Positions 26,316 through 34,125 of a stretch of 57,940 nt of DNA are shown here, piece after piece. How positions within the stretch are numbered: position 1 is the stretch's first letter; the number at the start of each line of letters is the position of its first letter. The notes below the pieces were generated by a model. That model was not told the origin of the DNA. It saw only the letters and a program-made list of their open reading frames with translations, and did not search any database. The DNA comes from DAOUCP01 sp034432155 (lineage in GTDB: Bacteria > Chloroflexota > Anaerolineae > Epilineales > Epilineaceae): assembly GCA_034432155.1 (NCBI GenBank), contig DAOUCP010000055.1, forward strand, positions 1-57,940, written 5' to 3'. Both the position numbers and the translations under genes were made by a program.

Positions 26316-28787
26316 ATGGGTAGGCTTCGAAATGCCAGCCTCGTTATCACGCTGTGGTCGCTTCTGTCTGCCGGTGCAGCCCACGGCGCGCCGATGACGC
26401 ATTGCGGAACCATCACCGGAGGCCAGGGCTGGGATCCGGCCGGCAATCCGCATACCGTCTGTGCTGCCGGGGCGACGGTAGTGAACGGTCTGATCACCAT
26501 CACACCGGGCACCATCATCACTATGGAGGAGGGCGCGAACCTAGTGTTCGGTCCCGGCGGGGGCGTGGCGGCCATGGGCGACGCCAACGGCGGCAAGATT
26601 CGAGTCATCGCTGCCCAGGGCGACCAACCGGGTTACTGGGGTCAGTGGCGGTTCGAGCCGCAGGCGGCCGAGAGCCAGCTCAACGGCATTGACTTTCGTT
26701 ACGGTGGCAAGGGTGGGGTCCCGATGGTCGAGATCCGGGGCGGGCCGGTCCTCTTCGATCCGAACTACGACGTGGTCCAGGATCCGCCCGTCGAGTTCCA
26801 TCAGGCCCTGGGACTTCCGCTCGCCATTCACGCCAACCTCATCGGGCCAAGTCTGGAGAACCCCGGGCGGCTGACGGTCGGCGCGCAATGTGGGCGTGTC
26901 GTCATCTCAGCTAACGGTCGCGACGCCATCGGCGTTCTGGCGGAAGAGCCGGTGGATGTGAGCGATGGCCAGACCTGGTTCGACTTCTGCGTGCCCTACG
27001 CCGTCCGTGAGCCCATCACCGTCGGCGGCCCGGCATACCCGCTCCTGCAGGTCAGCTATGGAACAACCTTCGAAATGGAGGCGGACGCCAGCTTCGTCGC
27101 CGGCGTGGATGCCGAGAATCCCGGCTACGTGGCCTTCATGGGCACGGCGGACAAGCCGATCACCATCACCGGTCGCGAGAAGACACCCGGTTCCTGGGGC
27201 CATATCGAGTTCACCGAGTTCAGCGGCGAGGCGGAGAACGGTGAGGTCAACAGCTTCATGAACACCGCCGTCGAGTATGGCGGTCGAGGCGGGAGGCCCA
27301 TGGTCCAGGTACGCACCGCGAATGCACTGGCCTATGAGTCGCAGTTCCGGTATGCGTTGGCGCAGCCGGTGGCGCTGGTGCCCGCGGCGGTTGGCCCCTT
27401 CATGTCGGCCCTGGTCCGATCGTCCACGGCGGCCTTCGTCTCCAATGGCGTCGAGCGCATCATGGTGCTGGCCGCCGAGACGCCGGTGGATGTCCCCGAG
27501 AATACCGAATGGGGCGATGCCGGGGCCCCGTACCAGATCGACGGCGAGTTTCTCGTCGCCGGGCGCAACACGCCGGCTATGCTGACGCTGCGCGGCAGTG
27601 CTCAGCTGCTGTTCGATCCCGACGCCGCTCTGGTGATTGGCCACCCCGAGCACGGGCGGGGCAGCTTGCGCATCGAGGGCTTCATCACCGACTCAGTGCG
27701 CCTCAGTGGCGCGGCGGGCACGCCGGGATCGTGGTTGGGGGTGCGCATCACGGACAACGCGGAATCGGTCAACGTCGATGCCGCCACCATCGAGTATGGC
27801 GGCTCGCGGGAACGGCCCATGGTGGATTGGGGACGGGCACCCGGTCGCATGGTGCGTACTACGCTGCGCGGGGCGCCGGGCTACCCGGTGGCGGTACCGC
27901 TGTCGCGCCTGGAAGTGGTGATGGATGAGGAGCATCGGCCTGACTACCGCAACGTGCTCGTGGAGAACGGCACAAACCGCATCTTGGTGCATGCCGATGG
28001 CGTGCGGGGTCAGGCGCGCCTGGAGTGGTCCGATCCCGGAGCGCCCCTCGAGTTCGACGACGACGTGGTGGTTGGATCGCCGAGCCGTCCCTTGCTGGTG
28101 ATGCACGACGGTCTGACGTTGCTCTTCCGAGCCGAGGCTCACTTCCAGATTGGGGTTTCGGCGGCCGATCGAGCCGCCGCGCAAGTGCGCAATGACGTGC
28201 CTAGCCGGCCAGTGATGATTGGTGCCGCCCAGGATGCCACCGGCTGGGGCGGTGTGCGGATCCTGCGCGACAGCACCTTTGCCGGCAGTGAGGTGGTTTT
28301 CAGCGGGGTGGCTGCCGATGCTGCCAACGTGGCGGTCGAGGGAGGCTTCCTAGACGTGGATCGCGTCCAGTTCCGCGGTTCGAAGCGCGGCACAGGATTG
28401 CTGGTGACGGGCCAGGGTGCCCGCGCCGACATCAGCGAGGCACTTTTCACCGACTATCGGGTCGGCATTCAGACGGCGCTCCGCGGTCGGTTGGACCTGA
28501 GACGCAGCAGTGTGCGCGGCAATCTGGAATGGGGGATTCGGAACGATGATCCGGCCATCTGCCAGCGGGCCGACCGCGTCTTCTGGGGAGTCCCCACCGG
28601 CCCACAAGACGACTCCGAGGCGCGTGACGGCTGCATGAACGCAGCGAACAACAGCCCGGGAGCCGATCGGGTCAGCGATGACGTCGAGTGGTGGCCATAC
28701 GCACTTGACGAAACGGCCTACACGCCGGTAGCTGGCCTCGGCCCGAACCCGAAGCGCGTGTTCCTACCGGCTCTGGACCGGCCTTGA
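26316..28787 (+). CDS. Secreted four-module beta-helix-like protein with C-terminal Leu-Pro motif
   Basis: 823 residues. A signal peptide (SLVITLWSLLSAGAAHGA) is followed by four repeats of about 170-180 residues. Each has the order W-(S/G)D-PGAP-Y, VVG-P-LL-L-G-L-F-A-F-G, P-I-GA-PGSWGG, then a short helix turn. Examples are PVDVPENTEWGDAGAPY and RLEWSDPGAPLEF, and PGSWGHIEF and PGSWLGVRI. A final beta-helix turn contains RGNLEWGIRNDD. The protein ends KRVFLPALDRP. It is probably a surface or matrix protein related to the 8028-10535 product. It is transcribed away from the glycan operon, sharing the 202-bp intergenic region. A GGGGGTGGG stretch sits before the ATG. Confidence 0.87.
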   Translation: MGRLRNASLVITLWSLLSAGAAHGAPMTHCGTITGGQGWDPAGNPHTVCAAGATVVNGLITITPGTIITMEEGANLVFGPGGGVAAMGDANGGKIRVIAAQGDQPGYWGQWRFEPQAAESQLNGIDFRYGGKGGVPMVEIRGGPVLFDPNYDVVQDPPVEFHQALGLPLAIHANLIGPSLENPGRLTVGAQCGRVVISANGRDAIGVLAEEPVDVSDGQTWFDFCVPYAVREPITVGGPAYPLLQVSYGTTFEMEADASFVAGVDAENPGYVAFMGTADKPITITGREKTPGSWGHIEFTEFSGEAENGEVNSFMNTAVEYGGRGGRPMVQVRTANALAYESQFRYALAQPVALVPAAVGPFMSALVRSSTAAFVSNGVERIMVLAAETPVDVPENTEWGDAGAPYQIDGEFLVAGRNTPAMLTLRGSAQLLFDPDAALVIGHPEHGRGSLRIEGFITDSVRLSGAAGTPGSWLGVRITDNAESVNVDAATIEYGGSRERPMVDWGRAPGRMVRTTLRGAPGYPVAVPLSRLEVVMDEEHRPDYRNVLVENGTNRILVHADGVRGQARLEWSDPGAPLEFDDDVVVGSPSRPLLVMHDGLTLLFRAEAHFQIGVSAADRAAAQVRNDVPSRPVMIGAAQDATGWGGVRILRDSTFAGSEVVFSGVAADAANVAVEGGFLDVDRVQFRGSKRGTGLLVTGQGARADISEALFTDYRVGIQTALRGRLDLRRSSVRGNLEWGIRNDDPAICQRADRVFWGVPTGPQDDSEARDGCMNAANNSPGADRVSDDVEWWPYALDETAYTPVAGLGPNPKRVFLPALDRP

Positions 28788-28815
28788 AGCGGCCCTCGAC
28801 CGGTGGCCGCCGAAG

Positions 28816-31038
28816 CTAGGCCCTGTGCCCCCCTGGTGGGCCGGGGCGGGTGGGCAGGCGCTCCATGTGGGCAAAGCGCTGCATAAGCCGCTTGACGCCG
28901 TGCTCGTCGAAGGCGACGACGACTTCCTGATCGCCGTCACGAGAACGGCTGCTGACCACGATGCCCGGACCGAAGTGCGGATGGCGCACGCGCTCGCCGG
29001 CGCGGAACAGATCCGTGGCCGCCGGCGTCGGCTCGGCAGCCGACCACTCGACTGCCCTGGCTCGCGCCGTCGCGGCTCGCTGTGGCCCGGCCAGGACGTG
29101 CGGGGGCAGATCATCCAGGAAGCGCGAGCGCTGCCGCCGCTCGTCGCTGCCAAAGGCGCCACGGCGAAAGGCGTGCACCAGCACCAGGCGCTCCTTGGCC
29201 CGGGTGATGCCGACATAGAACAGCCGTCGCTCTTCGGCCAGGGCCTCCGGATCATCGAGTGACCGGCTGTGGGGAAGCATGCCCTCTTCGAGGCCGGTCA
29301 AGAACACGGTTCGGAACTCAAGGCCCTTGGCGGCATGCAACGTCAGCAGGGTGACCCGATCGGGAAGCTCTCGCAGGTCGTCGGTCTCGCTGACCAGCGC
29401 CGCTGACTCGAGAAGGGCCGCCAATCCCTCTTCCGGCGGTAAGGCATCGAACTCCCGGGCCACTCCAGCCAGCTCGAGGATGTTCTCCCACCGCTCTTCG
29501 CCCTCCGGGGTCTCATCGCGCAGCCACTGGCCGTAGCCGGACTGTTCGAGCGCCAGGGCCAGCAGTTCGGAGGGCGACCGTTGGGCACGCTCGGCGATCA
29601 GCGTGACGATGACATCATGGAAGGCCCGCAGATGTCGCTGGCTGCGCGGCTCAAGCACCTCGCGGGCACCCGGCTCGCCTTCGCCCGCGAGGAGCTGAAT
29701 CGCCCTCCAGCGCGATACGCCCAGCCGCGAGGCGAACTCGCTCAGCCGCCGCCACGTCGTGGCCCCAATGCCACGCGGCGGCACGTTGATGATCCGCTCC
29801 AGGGCGATCTCATCGCCGGGGTTGTATGCTAGCCGTAGGTAGGACAGGAGGTCGCGGATCTCGCGCCGCTCGTAGAAGCGCGTTGCGCCGACAAGCTGGT
29901 AGGGCAGCCCGTGGCGGACGAGAGCTTCCTCGATGGAACGGGACTGCGCGTTGGTGCGGTACATCACCGCCATCTCTCCGAGGGCCACGCCGCCAGCCAT
30001 CTCGGCTTCGATGCGGTGGGCCACGTACTCGGCTTCCTCCACCGGGTTGTAGGCTTCGAACACCGTGATCGGCGCGCCGCCACCGGCGTCCGTCCACAAG
30101 CGCTTGGCGGTGCGCTGGGGATTGCGATCGATGACGGCGCGCGCCGTATCCAGGATGTTCTGGGTCGATCGGTAGTTGCGCTCCAAGAGAATCGTCACGG
30201 CATGGGGGAAATCCTGGCCAAAGCGAAGCACATGGCGGTAATCGGCACCCCGCCAGCGGTAGATGCTTTGGTCCTCGTCACCCACCACGAACAGGTTGTG
30301 CGACCGGTGGGGCTGGCTCGCCGCCACCAGGTGGCGAAGAATGGCGTATTGCGCAGCGTTGGTGTCCTGGAATTCGTCGACCACGACGTGGCGAAACCGG
30401 TCCTGGTAGCGGGCGCAAATGTCCGGTCGCTCTTCAAAGAGCAGCGCCGTCTCCATGAGCAGATCGTCGAAGTCCAAGGCGTCTTGGGAGCGCAGTTTCT
30501 CCTGGTAGCACTCGTAGGCTCGGGCCGCGATCTCGTGCCAATGCGACGGCGGCTGGTAGGCTTGCGGGCCCATGAGCTCGTTCTTGGCCCGCGAGATGAC
30601 GGCCAACACCGCGGCCGGCCGGTACTGCTTGTCGTCGACGCCCAGCTCACCGAGCACGCGGCGCACCAGGCGCAGCTGGTCGTCGGCGTCGAAGATCACG
30701 AAGCGGCTGTTCAGGCCGCGCGCCGCCGCCTCGCGGCGCAGGATCCGGGCGCAGATGGCGTGAAAGGTGCCGATGGTGAGCTCCTTGAGTGCCGGCTCGC
30801 CAAGGAGAGGCACCAAACGGGCCTGCATCTCACGGGCCGCCTTGTTGGTGAACGTCACGGCCATGATCTGCCAGGGGCGGACGTCCAGGGCGGCAATCAG
30901 GTAGGCCACCCGATGGGTGAGCACCCGTGTCTTGCCGGAGCCGGGACCAGCCAGGACGAGCACCGGACCGCCGGGCACGGTGACGGCCGATCGCTGCTCG
31001 GGGTCCAGCCATTCGAGCAACCGTTCCACCTCGCCCAT
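28816..31038 (-). CDS. pcrA: PcrA/UvrD-type superfamily 1 DNA helicase
   Basis: 740 residues from ATG 31038. SF1A motifs in order: Q motif (LDPEQRSAV), Walker A AGPGSGKTRVLTHR, motif Ia VTFTNKAAREM, motif II VDEFQDTN, motif III GDEDQSIYRWRGAD, motif IV LERNYRST, motif V TLHAAKGLEF, motif VI VGITRAKERL. A C-terminal Tudor-like domain follows (GERVRHPHFGPGIVV), typical of PcrA and used for RNA polymerase contact. It unwinds DNA 3' to 5' in repair and in clearing transcription and replication conflicts. A TAGAAT box 7 nt before the ATG suggests a leaderless mRNA. It converges with the beta-helix gene at 26316-28787. Confidence 0.95.
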   Translation of the reverse strand: MGEVERLLEWLDPEQRSAVTVPGGPVLVLAGPGSGKTRVLTHRVAYLIAALDVRPWQIMAVTFTNKAAREMQARLVPLLGEPALKELTIGTFHAICARILRREAAARGLNSRFVIFDADDQLRLVRRVLGELGVDDKQYRPAAVLAVISRAKNELMGPQAYQPPSHWHEIAARAYECYQEKLRSQDALDFDDLLMETALLFEERPDICARYQDRFRHVVVDEFQDTNAAQYAILRHLVAASQPHRSHNLFVVGDEDQSIYRWRGADYRHVLRFGQDFPHAVTILLERNYRSTQNILDTARAVIDRNPQRTAKRLWTDAGGGAPITVFEAYNPVEEAEYVAHRIEAEMAGGVALGEMAVMYRTNAQSRSIEEALVRHGLPYQLVGATRFYERREIRDLLSYLRLAYNPGDEIALERIINVPPRGIGATTWRRLSEFASRLGVSRWRAIQLLAGEGEPGAREVLEPRSQRHLRAFHDVIVTLIAERAQRSPSELLALALEQSGYGQWLRDETPEGEERWENILELAGVAREFDALPPEEGLAALLESAALVSETDDLRELPDRVTLLTLHAAKGLEFRTVFLTGLEEGMLPHSRSLDDPEALAEERRLFYVGITRAKERLVLVHAFRRGAFGSDERRQRSRFLDDLPPHVLAGPQRAATARARAVEWSAAEPTPAATDLFRAGERVRHPHFGPGIVVSSRSRDGDQEVVVAFDEHGVKRLMQRFAHMERLPTRPGPPGGHRA

Positions 31039-31045
31039 GGCGCGG

Positions 31046-31051
31046 ATTCTA
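31046..31051 (-). promoter_or_regulatory. -10 box (TAGAAT) placed for leaderless transcription of pcrA
   Basis: TAGAAT on the minus strand with 7 nt before ATG 31038; no purine-rich ribosome binding site fits in between. Confidence 0.5.
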
Positions 31052-31247
31052 GCACGGCGTTGCCATCGGCTCTGCCACCAGGGCGAGCGCGCCACGCCGT
31101 GGCGGCCGACTGGGCACGCCGTCGCCGACGACTGACCGCTCGGTCGCGACGATGGCCCGGCATCCGGCCGCTGGCCGAGACGACCCTTCTTTGACTCCCC
31201 CGATGGCTGTTGCTATCGTCACCGGCCGCTTGTCCCGGTGACCTTCG

Positions 31248-32564
31248 ATGATGTACGAGGCGCTCCAAGAGCGTGCCGCCCAGGGCAAACCACTCCGCGT
31301 GGCGCTAGTGGGTGCCGGTTCGATGGGCCTGGGCATCGCCTGGCAATTGGCACACGCCCCGGGCTTCGAGCTCGTCTCCATCACCGACATCGATCTGACG
31401 GCGGCGCTGGCGGCCGCGCAAGCCTACGGCGCGGCACACCAGGTGGTGGGACCGGCAGACCGACTGCCGGCGCCGGGTACCGTCCTCCTCAGCCGGGACC
31501 CCTTCTTCTTGTTTGACCGTCCGGAGCTACGGCTCGACGTCCTGGTCGAGGCCACCAACACCATTGGCTTTGCGGCCCAGGTCAGCCTGGCGGCCATTGC
31601 GCACGGCATCCATGTGGTGCTGATGAACGCCGAGGTGGACCTCCTCCTGGGGCTTCTCCTTCATCGCCGGGCCGACGAGCACGGCGTGATCGTGACCAGT
31701 GACGCGGGCGATCAGCACGGCGTGCTGCTGCGCATGATCGACGAGATCCGCGTGTGGGCCTTCCGAGTCGTCATGGCCGGTAACATCAAGGGGTTCCTCA
31801 ATCGCTACGCCACGGCCGAACTGCTGCTCAGGGAAGCGGCCATCCGGCACCTCAACCCCATCCAGTGCTGCGCGTACACGGATGGCACGAAACTGGGCGT
31901 GGAGATGGCTCTGGTGGCCAATGCCACAGGACTGGTGCCGTGGGTTCGAGGCATGGAAGGCCCGTCCGCCAAGGACGTTCGCGAGGTTGCCCAACTGTTC
32001 GACTTCGACAAGTATGGCCAGCAGGGAGTGGTCGATTACATCCTCGGCGCCCAGCCGGGAGGCGGGGTGTTCGTCGTCGGTCACTGCGGCGATCCGTTGC
32101 AGCAGCGCTACCTGAGCTACTACAAGATGGGCGATGGGCCATACTACCTCTTCTACCGGCCCTATCACCTGTGTCATCTGGAGACGCCATGGGCCATCGG
32201 CCAGGCGCTCCTCTATCGTCGGCCGATTCTGCGCCCCACCTACGGCCGCGTGGCCGATGTGTACGCGTACGCCAAGCGCGACATCGCCGCCGGGGAGGTT
32301 GTCCCTCACGCCATTGGTGGCGATCAGTTCTATGGCCTGGTCTGTCGCTGCGACGAAGCCGAGGCCGAGGGCCTGGTGCCCATCGGGCTGTTGGAGGCCT
32401 CCAATGGCGAGATGCCATGTGTGGAGCGGGCGCTCAAGCGGGACGAGCCGCTGACGCTGGCCGATGTCCAGATGCCCGACAGCCTCCTGTGGCGGCTCTT
32501 CCGCGAGCAAGCGCAGTGGGGACCGCCTGGCGACGGCAGGCCCAGTGGGGCGCTCGCTGTCTGA
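31248..32564 (+). CDS. NAD(P)-dependent oxidoreductase with C-terminal SAF domain
   Basis: 438 residues. The N-terminal Rossmann fold is RVALVGAGSMGLGIAWQL with an acidic residue after beta-2 (ITDIDL), similar to homoserine dehydrogenase and Gfo/Idh/MocA enzymes. DVLVEATNTIGF and HVVLMNAEVDLLLG follow, then a catalytic-like middle domain. A SAF-type domain sits at about residues 345-415 (YAKRDIAAGEVVPHAIGGDQFYG). Family members occur in nucleotide-sugar and surface-glycan gene sets; the substrate is unknown. The start is the first of two ATG codons. The next gene's proposed GTG lies 1 nt after the stop, so the two are probably co-transcribed and coupled. Confidence 0.85.
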   Translation: MMYEALQERAAQGKPLRVALVGAGSMGLGIAWQLAHAPGFELVSITDIDLTAALAAAQAYGAAHQVVGPADRLPAPGTVLLSRDPFFLFDRPELRLDVLVEATNTIGFAAQVSLAAIAHGIHVVLMNAEVDLLLGLLLHRRADEHGVIVTSDAGDQHGVLLRMIDEIRVWAFRVVMAGNIKGFLNRYATAELLLREAAIRHLNPIQCCAYTDGTKLGVEMALVANATGLVPWVRGMEGPSAKDVREVAQLFDFDKYGQQGVVDYILGAQPGGGVFVVGHCGDPLQQRYLSYYKMGDGPYYLFYRPYHLCHLETPWAIGQALLYRRPILRPTYGRVADVYAYAKRDIAAGEVVPHAIGGDQFYGLVCRCDEAEAEGLVPIGLLEASNGEMPCVERALKRDEPLTLADVQMPDSLLWRLFREQAQWGPPGDGRPSGALAV

Positions 32565-32565
32565 C

Positions 32566-34011
32566 GTGTCGCAAGTCGCGGTTCTGGGTGCTGGCGTCTG
32601 CGGCCTTTACGCGGCACGCGTGCTCGCCGGCGCGGGCATCCCGGTGACGGTGGTCGAGAGCCAGGACGTGGTTGGCGGGCTAGCCGCCGGCTGGCAATGC
32701 AACGGCAACTGGTACGACCTGGGTGTGCACCAGCTGCATGCCTTCGATCGCGAGATCTTCCGGGATGTCAGCGCCCTCATGGGCGACCGCCTCATCCCCA
32801 GCGCCAAGCGGGCGATGATTCGGTATGGCGACGGCTACCGTCGCTATCCGCTGGAGTTCGCCGACCTGCTGACCGGCGTGCCGCCTTGGACGCTCCTCAC
32901 CTCGCTACTTGGCCTAGCCGGCCAGGCGATTGCCAACCGCGCGGCGCACGCGCCACCGCGAAACGCGGAAGAGGCTCTGGTGCAGATGTACGGCCGCCCG
33001 TTGTACGAGCACTTCTTTCGCGACTTCACCCACCGCTACTGGGGCATTCCGGCATCGGGGCTATCCGCCAGTTTCGTGCGCACCAAGATGCCCCGCCTCA
33101 GCGCCGTCGACGTCGTGCGCCGTGGCTTGGAGCGGCTTGGCCTGGCGAAGCCGGCGGACACGCTGGTCGAGAGTGCCTTGACCCAGGAGACTCTCTACTA
33201 CTCGCCCACCGGCTCGCGGGAGCTGCCGTTGGCTTTGGCCGAGTACGTAGCGACTCACGGCGGCGAGATTCTGCTCAGTCACCGACTGAGCGAGCTGCGG
33301 GTCGATGGTAGCCCTGGCTTCGGCCTCCGGCTGGTGACCGCCACTGGGGAACGGGAGCTGGTCGCCGACACCGTCATCTCGACGATACCGCTGCCCGACC
33401 TGGTGCAATCGCTGCGACCGAAGGCACCTGCCGAGGTGCTCGACGCCAGCCACCGGTTGCGCTACCGGGCGCTCGTGGTGTACGGTCTTCTGGTTCGGAA
33501 ACCGCGGGTGCTCGATGCCCAGTTTGTCTACTTCCGCGAGCGCAGTTTCCACCGCATCTCAGAGCCGGCCAACAGCGGCATGGTGGTGCAGCCGCCGGAT
33601 CACACCGTCCTCTTGGTCGAGCTGACGTGCCATGTGGGCGACGATCGTTGGCAAGGCGGCGAGGCGACCTGGCGGCGCATCGTGGCTGACCTGGAGGCTG
33701 AAGGGCTGCTCATTGAGTCGGACATTGTGGAGCGGCATCTCCTGCGCAGCGAACATGGCTATCCGGTGTTCGAGGTTGGCTTCGAGCCGCACCGCGGCCT
33801 GTGCCTGCAGCACATTGGTCGCCTGGGTGCCATCCAGTCGACGGGCCGCCAGGGTGCCTTTGCCTATCCCAACATGCACGAGGCCATGCGCATGGGGGCG
33901 GAGGCGGCTCGGCTGGTGATCGCAGCGCATGGAGCGATGGTTAGCGGAGGCGGCCCGGCCGGTGGTGGCGGCGCATCGATCGACGGCCAACGGAGGCGGC
34001 CCAGCCGGTGA
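32566..34011 (+). CDS. FAD-dependent oxidoreductase (amine oxidase / UDP-galactopyranose mutase-like fold)
   Basis: 481 residues from GTG 32566. The dinucleotide-binding motif is VAVLGAGVCGLYAARVLAGA and the FAD motif ESQDVVGGLA. It contains FADLLTG, the region DFTHRYWGIPASGLS, and the C-terminal FAD contact TGRQGAFAYPNMHEAMRMGAEAA. It most resembles protoporphyrinogen-oxidase-like and UDP-galactopyranose-mutase-like flavoproteins; the reaction is unknown. Pairing with the SAF-domain dehydrogenase suggests a two-step sugar modification (inference). The start is uncertain: a GTG at 32545 is in frame, and neither has a clear ribosome binding site. The last ~25 codons are part of a 46-bp repeat array, so its C-terminus (GGGPAGGGGASIDGQ) is probably repeat-derived. 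Confidence 0.85.
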   Translation: MSQVAVLGAGVCGLYAARVLAGAGIPVTVVESQDVVGGLAAGWQCNGNWYDLGVHQLHAFDREIFRDVSALMGDRLIPSAKRAMIRYGDGYRRYPLEFADLLTGVPPWTLLTSLLGLAGQAIANRAAHAPPRNAEEALVQMYGRPLYEHFFRDFTHRYWGIPASGLSASFVRTKMPRLSAVDVVRRGLERLGLAKPADTLVESALTQETLYYSPTGSRELPLALAEYVATHGGEILLSHRLSELRVDGSPGFGLRLVTATGERELVADTVISTIPLPDLVQSLRPKAPAEVLDASHRLRYRALVVYGLLVRKPRVLDAQFVYFRERSFHRISEPANSGMVVQPPDHTVLLVELTCHVGDDRWQGGEATWRRIVADLEAEGLLIESDIVERHLLRSEHGYPVFEVGFEPHRGLCLQHIGRLGAIQSTGRQGAFAYPNMHEAMRMGAEAARLVIAAHGAMVSGGGPAGGGGASIDGQRRRPSR

Positions 34012-34083
34012 TCGCAGCGCATGGAGCGATGGTTAGCGGAGGCGGCCCGGCCGGTGATGGCGGCGCAGGGGTGGATGGCCAGC
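33900..34083. repeat. 46-bp tandem repeat, four units, extending from the 3' end of the flavoprotein gene
   Basis: The core GGAGGCGGC recurs at 33900, 33946, 33992 and 34038. The first unit encodes conserved protein sequence (AEAARLVIAAHGAMVS); later units extend the frame, carry its stop, and run to the UPF0182 gene's ribosome binding site. Units 1 and 2 alternate in detail with units 3 and 4, giving a higher-order 92-bp period. Confidence 0.88.
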
Positions 34084-34125
34084 GGCGGTTCCTGGGACAG
34101 CAAGTGGCAGGCGGGAGGTAGGCAG

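Noticed and set aside
28789..28810. Hairpin after the beta-helix gene (GCGGCC...GGCCGC)
   Set aside because: Only a 6-bp stem with a 10-nt loop and no T tract; too weak to call a terminator.
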